A DNA stretch of 43,938 nucleotides from Antrodiella citrinella (GCA_004802725.1 SGPM01000235.1:1-43938); one strand, 5' to 3'; counted from the stretch's first letter, positions 22,237 through 33,307 are shown. The notes: a model not told the origin generated them from the sequence alone. Numbers and translations are program-made.

Positions 22237-24524
22237 ATGAGGATGCACAGTCTCTTCACCGTCCTGTCCTTGGTCTCAGCTGTGTGGGGCTTATGGCCTA
22301 TACCAAAGACGCTGACGACAGGCAACACCTCACTCATCCTATCTTCTAATTTCCAGATCAATGTGAACGTGGCCCACGCTCCATCTGATTTGTCGAGCGC
22401 CGTCCAGCGTACGAAGACGAACTTGAAGAACGACAATTTGACGCGTTTAGTCGTGGGCGGCGGTGCCGCGGACGCTCAAGCTATCCAGCACGCCAAGACT
22501 ATCTCCTGCTTGACGCTCTCTCTGACGAAAGGTGCTGTCGTGCGAAGCATCTCGGCAGAAGCCATCCGACCTATCGATTCGAGGAGCGAAGAGTATGCGC
22601 TGAGCGTTCCCGCCGATGGATCTTCAGCGACTTTGACGGCGAACTCGACGCTGGGCTTGTTGAGAGGGCTCACTACGTTCGAGCAGTTGTGGTACTTCAC
22701 CAACAATGAGATTTATTCCATTGAGATGCCGGTGGAGATCACTGACTTCCCTGCATACGTGAGCTGAGTCTCTTTGTATTTGTTCTCGCTCCAGCTCAAA
22801 ATGTATCCTCAGCCTTACCGAGGTTTCATGTTGGATACTTCTCGCAATTTGTGAGCATAGACTCGCTCTGTACAATAACTATGTGTTGACAATATTTTTT
22901 AGTTTCCCTGTCAGCGACATCAAGCGCACTTTGGATGCCATGAGCATGACTAAGGTAAGCACTCAATTTTTGGGTGCTGCTGATACTGGGTCTCTGAATG
23001 TGACCATCCTAGATCAATACCCTCCATTTGCATGTCACGGATAGCCAGAGTTTCCCCCTCCAGATCCCCGGATTTACAGAAGTGTCTACGAAGGGTGCAT
23101 ATTCGCCTGAGCAGGTGTTTACTCCGGCCGATGTGCAAGACATTGTGTCATACGCCGGAGAGAGAGGTATAGATGTCTTGGTTGTAAGCTGGAACTACCC
23201 TAATACAATGAATGGTGTTTCACGATGGGATGTCAGGAAATCGACACGCCTGGCCATACAGCGATCATCGCTGAATCGCATCCTGAACATGTCGCATGCT
23301 CACAGGCCACTCCGTGGTCATCTTTCGCGAACGGTATGTCTGGTTCCATTCTCGACCCACAACTACTAAGTTGCTCACACGTCGCCACCAGAACCACCTG
23401 CAGGCCAACTCCGCCTCGCATCTCCCGCCACAGCCAACTTCACCGCCGAACTCATCTCCGCTGCAGCTCAAATGTTCCCTTCGTCGTTCTTCAGCACGGG
23501 CGGAGACGAGGTGAACGAGAACTGCTATACGCAAGATCCTGAGACCCAGCAGATCTTGAATGCGACGGGGCAGACTTTGGAGCAGGCTTTGAATGCATTC
23601 ACGCAGGCTACACATGGTGCTTTGGAGAAGCTGGGCAAGACTCCTGTTGTTTGGGAAGGTAAGTGCAATTCAAAGAGATGTGAAGACGTTGTTTCTGGGG
23701 TTGATATCTTATGCGCAGAGATGGTCTTGGATCACAATATCACTTTGTCGAATGAAACCGTGGTGATGTACGGCTTGCTGTCGTGGTGCCGAAATTCCAA
23801 GTTGACTCTTAAAATTCCACGCTGTAGGGTTTGGATATCGTCCGCAAACGCTGCCGCCGTTGCTGAAAAGAACTTCCGACTCGTCCACGGTCCTTCTGAC
23901 TATTTCTACCTGGTGAGTTATGGGTGACAAGCAGGAAGTACCTGGAGGAGCTCATCTCTTTCGTCTTCTCGTAGGATTGTGGTGCAGGAGAATGGATCGG
24001 AGATGATCCCACAGGGTAAGATTATCACGGACCCAGAGCAATGATGTGACTGACGCTCTTTGCAGAAATAGCTGGTGCGATCCTTTCAAGACGTGGTCGA
24101 ATGTGAGTGTTCCTCACATCATCTATAGTGCCAACAATTCAATTCTCATGGACGACAGTCATACACCTTCGATCCCTTGGCCAATATCTCAGATGCCAAC
24201 GCACATCTCGTTCTTGGAGGTGAGAGCACCCTAGCTTTCAATCCGGCACTATTCGCTGAATTACTGGCAGGTGAACAGCTTCTCTGGACCGAACAATCCT
24301 CTCCGACGAACCTAGACTCTATCGTATGGCCCCGCGCAGCCAGCTCAGCAGAGGTGTTCTGGACGGGTGCGACTTTGCCCGACGGCACCCCGCGTAGCGT
24401 CGACACCGCGCTGCCACGTCTGCATGCTCTGCGGTACAGGATGGTGCAGCGCGGGATAAACGCGATCGCGTTGCAGCCGCATTGGTGTGCCATTCGTCCG
24501 GGAGTTTGTGATCTCAATTATTGA
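22237..24524 (+). CDS. Secreted GH20 beta-N-acetylhexosaminidase (copy B)
   Basis: Twelve exons (22237-22758, 22813-22850, 22903-22954, 23013-23183, 23237-23333, 23392-23658, 23719-23767, 23828-23912, 23975-24015, 24066-24102, 24159-24219, 24271-24524) close in phase to 557 aa, the same length as copy A. The signal peptide ends near residue 18 (SLVSAVWG). It keeps RGFMLDTSRNFFP, EIDTPGHTAII, the catalytic Asp-Glu in FSTGGDEVNENC, and WPRAASSAEVFW. The motif equivalent to copy A's HWHVVDSQSFP reads HLHVTDSQSFP, replacing a conserved Trp by Leu. Exons 6-9 match copy A's exons 4-7 in length exactly (267, 49, 85, 41 nt), so the genes are recent relatives. Three introns are extra here and one is displaced. 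It should act on GlcNAc-terminated chitin oligomers outside the cell. Confidence 0.93.
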
Positions 24525-25158
24525 ATGTGGGGAGTCGCGGGGGTGTATATATCGGTGGTGCAGCGTACGAGTTATTCCTCGAGACTTCTCGTGAACTGGC
24601 TATAGAACTTGTGGTGCTGAAATTTACTGGACTTGACAAGCATCAAGATACGACAGAGAAAACGACACAAAGTACAGCTGTTATGCAGCATATAGGTTAT
24701 ATGACTTACCTCGTGCACTCCTGAGGCCTGATCGACATGATCCTCCAAAACGTATCCACAAATCTTGCTCTGAGCATCTTGGTGTAGGTGTCGAAAAAAA
24801 GAACAAGTGGCAGAAGTGGCAGACGATCACGAAGGGAAGTGTGACAGCCCAGGAGAACGTGTCCTAGCACTTCTCAACCATGTTTATGTTTATTGGCGTC
24901 GCAAGGGGGAATGTCAACTTTCTTTTTTTGGCTTCCTCATTTATTGTCTTGCAGGGCCTAGCCCTATGGTAGACAAAACTACAAAAGCAAGCCACTACAA
25001 CGTAGCGTGGGGGGTAATGAACAACTAGGAAGATGTCAACTTCAACCCTAACCTCCCAACGAACACGGGGTATCTACCACAACTGACAGCAGGGATATCA
25101 TGAACGTGCGTGCACGTCTGACCACCACCAAGAACACTACGGAGACAAAGCGACAAGC
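24525..25158. other. Convergent 3' regions
   Basis: About 630 bp between the copy B stop and the stop of the minus-strand secreted protein. Only short frames; nothing else recognised. Confidence 0.45.
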
Positions 25159-26258
25159 TTATTGCAAAGCCTGCTGCTGGGCACTGAGAGTGGTGGAGAC
25201 GACGGGGCAACCTTGGCCGGGTCCGTGCAAGTTCTGGAGAGCGATGATGGCGGCCTCAATACGTGCGGATTGGGAAGCCACGGAGTTGTCAATGGGGAAG
25301 GTGACCTGGACGGAGGGGCTAAAAGACACAGAATATTAGCATGAGACAATTGCAAGAGAAATGCGAAAGACGTACTTGTTCACAGCGTGACCAGCGGCAA
25401 CATCAGCCTGGAGAGCGGTGATGAAATCGGCCTGGTCAGGAGGGCACGCGCAAGGGACTGCGATGGGCTTGCCATCGGGGCCTGTGGATAGCACAAACAA
25501 GCGATGAGCACTCATTACTGAACGTTAGATAGGACACATGCATACCGTTGACGGCACCATCGCAGTTACCGGTACCCGTGGGGTTCTTGCCAGCCGTGAA
25601 TCCGAGGCTAGGAGCCAACGCGGCGACCTGAGCAGGAGTAGCAGTGCCACTGCTCGAAGCCGCGTTGTTGGCCGGCGGGGGCGCAGCGGCGGGAGCAGCC
25701 GGTGCAGTGCCGTCGGCGGGCTCAGCGTTGATAGCCTGCTGTTGAGCAGAGAAAGTCGTGCCAGCAACAGGGCAACCCTGACCAGGACCGTGCAAGTTCT
25801 GCAGGGTGGTGGCAGCAGCGTTGAGACGAGCGCTCTGCGAGGCCTTAGAACTGTCCTCGGGGAACGAGAGCTGGACAGACGGGTTATTGATAACGTGCCC
25901 AGCGGCGACATTGGCGTTCAACGACTGGTGAATGAATGAGCTAATGCATATATTATCAGAGTATTAAAACGTACCGCCAAGAAAGAAGCTTCATCGGGAG
26001 GGCAGGCACATGGGATCAGAATAGGCTTGCCGTTGGCATCGGGGATACCGTCACAGTTACTTCAAGGAAAGACGTGGTCAGAGCAATGTACAATCAATAC
26101 AACAGATATGCCACTCACCCAGTGCCATCGGGATTGACACCAGCTTGGATTCCGAAGGGGGGAACAAGGGCAGGGTTGACATCCCTCTTGATGGGGCGGG
26201 ATATTGTCGAGGCGGCGAACAACGCAGCAGCGGACAAAACAAATGTGGAGAACTTCAT
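25159..26258 (-). CDS. Small secreted protein with two tandem Cys-containing domains
   Basis: Five exons (26258-26119, 26059-25975, 25924-25546, 25481-25376, 25318-25159) close in phase to give 289 aa. A signal peptide (MKFSTFVLSAAALFAAST) precedes a Kex2-like site (PIKR then D). The body is an internal duplication. Each unit starts with TGTGNCDG or DGTGNCDG, continues with PCACPPD, then AAGH, an NPSVQ segment followed by FP, SQSAR, ALQNLHGPGQGCPV or TLQNLHGPGQGCPV, and ends in SAQQQA. An Ala/Pro-rich linker separates the two. Cysteines sit at equivalent places in both units. Introns also fall at matching sites, just after NCDG-type and CACPPD-type segments, supporting duplication of an exon pair. 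The family is a basidiomycete secreted protein of unknown function; a cell-wall or interaction role is only a guess. Confidence 0.88.
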
Positions 26259-27326
26259 GTCGTTATATAGGTGCAAAAAGGGGGCAGCAAAGGAATCAAG
26301 TCAAAGTAAAGAGAGTGGGATGTTCGATCAAGAACTGTTTGGAATGGATGACAGGATAATGCTGCTGCGTCTACGCAGAGGAGTACACAGTACGTCCTAA
26401 AGGGAGAAAGGAGGAGGAAGAAAGAAAGCTGTCGAGGGGGGATGAGAGCAAAACATTGTTCTTGTAAAGCTCTTTTATATGCGAACAAGAGCGTAGTGTC
26501 CGAGCGGACCTATAACCGCACACGCGTCAGAGGGATCCTGTAGTGATCTTTTTCAAAGATCATCATCCTTAACAATGCAGACAGTGCAGTTGTCATGGTG
26601 AGCAACGTATCACGTCCAAGATAACAACCGAGGCCTCAACTTGGACGGAAATTAGGCTTGTGTCCTCGAGGAAGATCTATCGAGCATGATGCATGATTCA
26701 TTGACGTGGATTCTGGGGAAGTTCAAGGACTCGCTCATATCTGACTGTTGGACCATCGCTCTACGAGACAGATGAGAACTGCAAATGAAGACACAACGGC
26801 ATACCCATCTTGATTAATGATTCGGACTGGATATTGAGAAAGTTCATCGCTGGCACTGCCTGGCAGAGCCTGGCAGTCAGAAACAAGTGAACTCGATGTT
26901 TGAGGCGAACTTAGCCTCTCACGCCAATTTGGCGGGTAGTTCGACTTCGACGGACTCGGACGGAGTATCTAAACAGGCCCAGGTTTGTGATCGATATCAT
27001 CTCCTCTGTAGCAACCGCGAGCCAAATTCTCACTGCAAGGCTCAAGCTCATCTCCTCATTCCAGGCAGACGTCGGGCGTCGCGAGGGAGTAGGTTGGATT
27101 TCAGGCACCTCGAAATTGCGAACTGTTACTGCCAGCAAACATATACCGGGGCCGGGATGTAAGCGCATGCGGTGGACTTCCCGAGGACCACTTAACCAGT
27201 TTGATTAGTGATCAACCTCAGGTTTCGCATTCTACAGCCAAATATTCGGTGAGTTCCTGCAGATGCTTCCGTTCTAACGATTGTCTCCCGCACCGAGGTC
27301 AGCCAAGGAGACTACTTCCGTTCCAT
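26259..27326. other. Upstream region of secreted protein and possible exon fragments
   Basis: Near 26470 the minus strand has ATATAAAA, about 215 bases before the secreted-protein ATG, a candidate TATA box. On the plus strand, frames at 26896-27060 and 27225-27330 have weak protein-like character (for example IISSVATASQILTARLK). A GT-AG pair at about 27251-27299 would lead in frame into the left arm of the inverted repeat. I could not build a complete gene. Confidence 0.35.
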
Positions 27327-27675
27327 CACAGCGGGCATCACGCCGTATTGCACGTTAGAATACTGTGATAAACTTATGACAAACTTGAAAGATACAATAT
27401 TATCAGGAAAATCGAAACTCGAAACTGCCTGCAAAGGGTTGGCAAAATTTGCGATCTTATCTAGAGATTGCTACGGAACTGCGAATGAGAAAGTCCAGAT
27501 TCTCGCTCCAATACTGCTCGATTGTTGCCACTCCGAATACTCGAGCGCGATCATGACAACCTTGACGAGATTGTCAAAATATTGTCGATCGCAACATGAG
27601 GAAAACATGCGTGTAGTATTCCGATCTTTGCCAGTGGCAACACTCGTGCAGTACTTTGCATTTTGTCACATTATT
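27327..27675 (+). repeat. Left arm of large inverted repeat (349 bp)
   Basis: Starts at CACAGCGGGC and ends at CACATTATT. It is the reverse complement of 27780-28124, with about two substitutions and one 4-base indel near the inner end and no differences noticed over the outer ~320 bases. It carries the protein frame KLMTNLKDTILSGKSK on the plus strand, continuing to a stop at 27721-27723. Confidence 0.93.
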
Positions 27676-27757
27676 CTGATCGAGACTAAGCTCACAAAGA
27701 TCAAAGATTGCGGTCAAAACTGAGAATTTTGTCTGATCTTGAAATGTAGTAGGCGTT

Positions 27758-28258
27758 TTATGGGTATAACTCATGGCGGAATAATGTGAATGCGAAGTAC
27801 TGTACGAGTGTTGCCACTGGCAAAGATCGGAATACTACACGCATGTTTTCCTCATGTTGCGATCGACAATATTTTGACAATCTCGTCAAGGTTGTCATGA
27901 TCGCGCTCGAGTATTCGGAGTGGCAACAATCGAGCAGTATTGGAGCGAGAATCTGGACTTTCTCATTCGCAGTTCCGTAGCAATCTCTAGATAAGATCGC
28001 AAATTTTGCCAACCCTTTGCAGGCAGTTTCGAGTTTCGATTTTCCTGATAATATTGTATCTTTCAAGTTTGTCATAAGTTTATCACAGTATTCTAACGTG
28101 CAATACGGCGTGATGCCCGCTGTGCATGCATCTTTGACAGAAGAGAACATGTCGTGCTGATCTGCGAGGCTGCAGCCTGTATCAGGTAGAAATGTACAGA
28201 CGGCTCTAATAGCCTTCTCAGCGCTCCGGGAGCTTCGTCGTCTTTGAAGTTCACGGCT
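27758..28258 (-). pseudogene. Unknown protein fragment spanning the right arm
   Basis: An open frame from 28258 (just after a TGA) to a stop at 27758-27760 codes about 165 residues. Outside the repeat it reads SAEKAIRAVCTFLPDTG. Inside the repeat it has LETACKGLAKFAILSRDCYG, LLDCCHSEYSSAIMTTLTRL and RVVFRSLPVATLVQYF. The sequence is helical, Cys-containing and protein-like, and the first ATG is at 28150. Because it continues beyond the repeat, this side may be the source and the left arm the copy. No family recognised. Confidence 0.4.
27780..28124 (-). repeat. Right arm of large inverted repeat (345 bp)
   Basis: Reverse complement of the left arm, separated from it by a 104 bp unrelated spacer (27676-27779). 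Sequence beyond the outer ends (27326 and 28125) does not match. No short terminal repeats, target duplications or transposase were seen, so this looks like an inverted duplication of a gene piece rather than a standard transposon. Confidence 0.93.
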
Positions 28259-28832
28259 TCAAGCTTCAAGTTGACAGTGCCATCTTGGTGCCATCACAAC
28301 TCATGTTTTCAACATGTCTTTCCAGGATTGTCTCGCCGATCCTTTGAACGGTGTGCAACGTGCGATTTTCCAGCCGCCGAAGCAGTGTACGATTCTTCTC
28401 TGGGCGCTGAGGTAGTAGCTCGCAAAAGTTGTCGGTTGGACCCAGACTACCAAGGATCGGCCTATAATGACTCAGTCAGTAGTATCAAGACTGTCTTGTG
28501 TAATCAAAGTTGACTTCGTCTTGTGTTACAGGTTATTGTATTCATGCTTCACGATTTTTCCATCATGAGATGCGTTGAGCGGTTCTCTGCGAACCTAAAT
28601 CTTGAGTCGCACAACATTGTGGAAGAGGCTGTGGGCATAGTCCACGGGGGTTCCCCTCCATTCTCATGTCAAGTGTCAAGGCTCTGCATATAATTCACGG
28701 AATTTTGCTGTAACAGCAACGTGTAGAACATGTGTACTGTACTTACCAGGTTGTGGGTTTCTAGTATTTAGGACCTCTCAAGGGAGTGAAGTTACGACTC
28801 TTCACTACTGCAGCTCTCGATATCTGTACTCT
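28259..28832. other. Upstream of PARP-like gene; 5' exons may lie here
   Basis: About 570 bp. Frames such as one with CATCDFPAAEAVYD could be an N-terminal Cys-containing exon of the downstream ADP-ribosyltransferase, but I cannot join them in phase with confidence. Confidence 0.3.
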
Positions 28833-29898
28833 TTGACGACCGAGAACCTTCTCTCGTACCCCCAGCGAATACTTCACGATATGGTGGTACGTCTTCATGA
28901 TTTTAATTGGATACATGAACCGTTCTCAACGCACTACACCTTCGTTAGCATCTCCTTCCACTCGCCACCAATGATCCCGTATACCGTGAATGTGAGTGCG
29001 ATCTCCCTCCCAACTCGTAGCTCTTGTTGATCTCCATGGTCCTTTTTCCAGCGGAGCGGCTGTTCAGACAAGGATGGCAACACCCAGGCAAGACTTACAA
29101 GCTGAAGAACATCTTCTACGTTATACAAGACGGCCCGGAGGCGCAGCGTCATCTCTTCAACAACAGAGCTTACTTGTACGCCTCCTGTCCCATTGCTATT
29201 CTGCGACTCATTCAATCGCCTTGGTCCTGTCAGGTCACAGCTATGCGGCAAGTACGGTACCACGGCAGCTACCGTCGAGCGCATGCTCTTTCACGGGAGC
29301 AAGCGCGGCTGTTACCTCGGCGAAGACAAGACACAACTGTATCCGTGCAACAATACGGACTGTTTCTTATGCTTGATCCTCAAGTGTTCCTTCCAACTAA
29401 ACAAGATCAGTGAGCGACAACCAGTACTGCAACATGTCACGACTGAGATTGACGTGCATTTTGCGCCGTGCTAGCGAACCCTCGTCTAATGTTCGGCAAG
29501 GGCTTCTACACGTCTAGCGTCTCATCCAGTAAGCTCCCAGTGCCCAAAACTGTAGAATCTTAGCGAACCGCTACTTCTCAGAATCAGACATCTACGTCGA
29601 GAACCGGAAGTACATCAAATCGAGGCAACGCGCCATGTTCCTCAGTAACGTCTCCATCGGACGGTCTCAAACGCTGTACCAAGCAGACAACGCACGCACG
29701 GGTCCCGACTTCCCATTCGATTCGGTAGGTCCATACTAGCGAAGCCTTTGCACTCGGTGGTGGATTCTCATTAGTTGCTGGCGCAAACAGGTGGAAGCAG
29801 CTACAAAGGCAAACGGAGGAGCTGTGAACTACCCTGAGACGGTGGTGTATCGCGAAGACGCTATCCTCCCATCCGTGGTCATCATGTATACCAAATAG
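28833..29898 (+). CDS. PARP-type ADP-ribosyltransferase, 5' end uncertain
   Basis: The supported exons are (28833)-28886, 28949-28991, 29052-29175, 29234-29409, 29475-29528, 29582-29724 and 29791-29898. The last six close in phase. Together they encode about 233 residues of a PARP catalytic domain, which transfers ADP-ribose from NAD+ to protein or nucleic acid. The fungal-type lead-in reads FRQGWQHPGK. The catalytic histidine is in RMLFHGSKRG, followed by a Cys pair (CNNTDCFLC). The tyrosine is in FGKGFYTSSVSS and the likely glutamate in NYPETVVY, giving an H-Y-E triad; the end is AILPSVVIMYTK. The first exon has no ATG. An upstream frame (VLFDDREPSLVPP) could belong with a different splice, so the N-terminus is unresolved. 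It is unlike nuclear PARP1 in lacking visible Zn-finger or WGR domains. Confidence 0.75.
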
Positions 29899-30699
29899 GC
29901 TGTTCTAACAGGCTTGATGAGACTGTTTCTGGCGGACGATCGATACTTATGTGCCCCGCGTGTACTTACTAGTATTTGTACAGCTGTTGGAGCGATGATT
30001 GGGAGGCTCACATAATGTTCAGATTGCTCAATTTCTACCTCAGCGTGGCATCTGCAGTCGATGGGACGCTCTTACACCGTTATCTGCAAGCTTGCGCCCT
30101 GCTATGGACTCTGAGCGGCGTCCCCAGGCATCCCTGTATGCTTGCTGTCAGTTTCTGACGGATACGCGTATACATGCATCCCTGACATGATTCATAGTGC
30201 GGCCAGCCATGTTGGTTCAGTCGACAATTAGGGAAAAATTACCCAACTTGAGTCATTTCGCAGCTGGACAAATGTTTTAGAACAGAGTGCTGTAGAGATA
30301 CAAGCTTAGCGTATGGTAGCTCGGACTGAAAAGAGAGACGATGGGTGGTGATGGGTGAGGTGGGCAACAAAAAAGAGTATGGGTACGACAGCACAAAAAA
30401 ACACTGAACACAACTCGGCACACACACACAAGAGAGTAGGATAGAGGGGCAGGCAGGGTACTTCAATAATACGATCGAGAGAACTACACAGAACAGAAAC
30501 ACGAAATAAGAGCGCAATAAAACGGGTGAGCGATCGGAAACTGGGAAGGGGAAATAAAGGGAGGATCAATGGATGCCAAGGGAAGGGGATTATCATTGGC
30601 GTGTATAAAGTCCGTGGGCAGCCATTCCCCAATGCACGCGTACGCACTTGAATGATGAAGTGTAGCTTAAGAAACGATGTAGCAACCGTCACCTCTGCT
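29899..30699. other. Convergent 3' regions of PARP-like gene and NOT2
   Basis: About 800 bp with no supported gene. From 30360 to 30600 the plus strand is purine/A-rich with CACACACA and AAAAAA tracts, consistent with the long NOT2 3' UTR. Confidence 0.45.
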
Positions 30700-32988
30700 T
30701 TACATTGCCGCCAAGCCCATGCCCTGAAACGCCGCCACGCGGCTACCAACCATCGGCGCGGGCGTAGGTTGAGGCTGAGGCTGTTGACCAGCTTGGGCTG
30801 CGACGCCTGCAGCAGGCGTAGCGAGCTGCAAAGTCTGCGTCTGCACGAATACGGGTTGGCTCTTCTCCTCGAGGTCCGAATAGATTACGGTCATCTCTTT
30901 CCGCGACTTTTCCCAGTTCTCGGGATCCCAGTACGAGTAGCTCCCGCGTTCGCCGCTGGGGACCTTTTGTGAGGGCGACGTGCCTGACTCCTTCGTGATC
31001 CATAGTCGCATTTCCTTGTGGTAACGCCAGTTACGATTCCATCTGCCGGACTGTCAGCTCCAAGGCGTAAGAGTGGATATAACGAATGCTTACAGCTCTT
31101 GCGCAGCTAGTTCTTGCATGGCGTCACGTGGCGACGAATAGAACATGAAGAAGAGCGTCTCATCACTGAAAGCTACAGCTTTACTCGGACCCGGTGGCGG
31201 AGGTTGTACGTTATAACACGTTGGTAAGTGAAAATCCGGCTCTACCGTATGCGCAGCGGAGGAGTCTGCCCATGGTGTGATGAACGTTGAGTATAAGCTC
31301 CTATTAAAGGTCATCAGCACGAATACATCTTACCAACCAAATCAACAACGCGGTAACCCCTCCTCAAAAGACAAGATAAACAGGGAAAAAGATACGACAA
31401 GTCACAAGACACCAGCGAACTTACCCAGGGTTTTGCATGTCCAACCCCATCGTCCCTAAATCTGTACCCACTGACAGTAGACTTGTATCCAGATCCGCAC
31501 TCTTGATCAAAGCGAGCAGACCCAACAAGCCCCATTTATCCGCAGGCGACATCAAAACCTGTTGAGCCGGGGTTTGTGGTACCGCTGACGATGGCTGAGT
31601 GGAACCTTGTAGGGCCGAATCGCCTGCTACTGTGCCGTTCCCCATGTATGGCGTATGTTGTGGTGCCCCGCTTACAGGTGGCTGTTGCTGTATCGACTGC
31701 GGTTGCACTACTTGAGATGACGGTGGTTGCTGCCCTTGTTGTTGTGATGGTGCTTGGCTGAATGGCGCGGGTGGCGGAACACCTGGAGGAGCTCCTAGAT
31801 GTTGGGTCTGTGGCGTGGGTTGTGGCTGCTGTGAAGATGGCAGATGATTTGTATGTGAACCATTTGAGGCAAATGCACCTGGAGATTGCATTTTTAGTCT
31901 GCTGATCGGTCCGTCCCTTCGAGCAGTATTCATACCCATGTTAGTCTGATTCAACTTCAAGGCATAATTCTGTTGTGAAAGCGGTTCAGTAATTACAATG
32001 AGCACGGTCTCAAAAACACGAGCAAGCCAATATGTATGCAGCATAACATCGGGGAGGGGATAACGACGCAACGCAAGCAAATAAAGACGTACCCGCTTGT
32101 CTGCCTCTGTCTGAAACCCCGCAAGCGCACTTCCTGCGCGACCCAAATTCAACAACCCTGGCTGTTGTTGTCCTACAGCTAACGAACCCAACATGCCTTG
32201 TCGATGTGACTGATCGTTCGTTTGTTGGAATCCATTGAGACCTGGTGGATGACCGTCACCGTTCGGTGGTTGCTGGGAAGCTGGTGTTTGACCACCGAGT
32301 GCTGGGAAGTCGTCTGACGTGAAATCTCTTTGCTGGGTCGTCGCTCCGTTCCCCACTGGCGCCGTATTCGACGCTCCTCCCACAGCTGTCCCCGCCTGCG
32401 TCGCGTAACTTGTAGCATTTGTTACTGACGGCGTGTTCAGCGCATTAGCCGGCATTGAGCCTAACGCCGGGAAGTCGTTTGGATCCAGCCCTACTTCGCT
32501 TGCTGATGATGTTGACGGTGCCGTTGCAAGAGATGAAAGTGCTGCTTGTGCGAGATGGGGAGGTAAACTGGGATTAGCATTGGTCGTCTGCTGCTGTTGC
32601 GGTGTCTGCGGCCCCTGCGGTGGTAATGGCGTATGCGGCAAGGACGCCTGCGATGAGTGGGGTGGTTGCTGCTGAGATTGCTGTGGCTGCTGCTGGAGAC
32701 CGGGGCCAAATGAGAAGCTGTTTTGTCCCCTTTGCTGCATGAAGCCAGGACTGGGCTGGGAGACCATGGTCTGTCCCCCTCTATGGTTTTGCATGGCTGG
32801 ATACTGGGGCATGACATTCCGCGGAGGCATGCCAAATCCTGGATACGGACCACGGAAAGGGCCTCCTCCCATTGCTGGACTGGGGCCGAGGCTCGGAGGG
32901 CGTTGTGGGGGTTGACCTGGGGTGCGCCAACGACGATCAGCGGGACTCGGTGCGCAAAAAAGGAGAGAAATGTACCTGCTCGATTCAT
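30700..32988 (-). CDS. not2: NOT2, CCR4-NOT complex subunit
   Basis: Five exons (32988-32976, 32916-32093, 31969-31425, 31300-31094, 31042-30700) close in phase to give 643 aa. NOT2 holds CCR4-NOT together with NOT1 and NOT3/5; the complex shortens poly(A) tails and controls transcription. The N-terminal two thirds is Gln/Pro/Gly-rich, with two short conserved elements (GLDPNDFPALG and TSDDFPALGG). MSPADKWGLLGLLALIK precedes the C-terminal NOT2/3/5 (NOT-box) domain, recognisable from NVQPPPPGPSKAVAFSDETL, FFMFYSSPRDAMQELAAQEL and NRNWRYHKEMRLWI. A short Gln/Pro tail follows. The first coding exon is only 13 nt (MNRA plus one base). The promoter is shared with RPC9 on the other strand. Vts1, encoded earlier in the window, is a known CCR4-NOT partner in yeast. 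Confidence 0.92.
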
Positions 32989-33307
32989 GGATTTTGCTGC
33001 AAGAATGTTGGGCAAAAATAAAAGCAGATGTGGACGACGGGGACGACGATGAGGACGACGGTGTAAAGCGATGAGATGAGAGTTGGCTCAAAGCGAGAAA
33101 GTCGCCAGTGGCAGCGACAAAGTCAATTGACGCCCGCCTTTCTCCTTTTGCCACCATCCTCCTCCTCATCACTTTCCAACGCGTTCGTTGTTCTCAACAT
33201 CATACACAGTGACCATAAAGGCGTAGGAACGGGTCGTTGTGCGTGCGTGCGTGCGTGCACTGTCGGTGGCAGAGAGGCAGGATCTCGGTGTCGACTGTCA
33301 ATGAGAG
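32989..33307. promoter_or_regulatory. Divergent NOT2/RPC9 promoter with (GCGT)n repeat
   Basis: The 319 bp between the two start codons must serve both genes. It contains a GTGC/GCGT tetranucleotide run at about 33239-33258 and a CGACGACGATGAGGACG tract near 33030-33062. No TATA box was seen, which fits housekeeping promoters. Confidence 0.5.
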
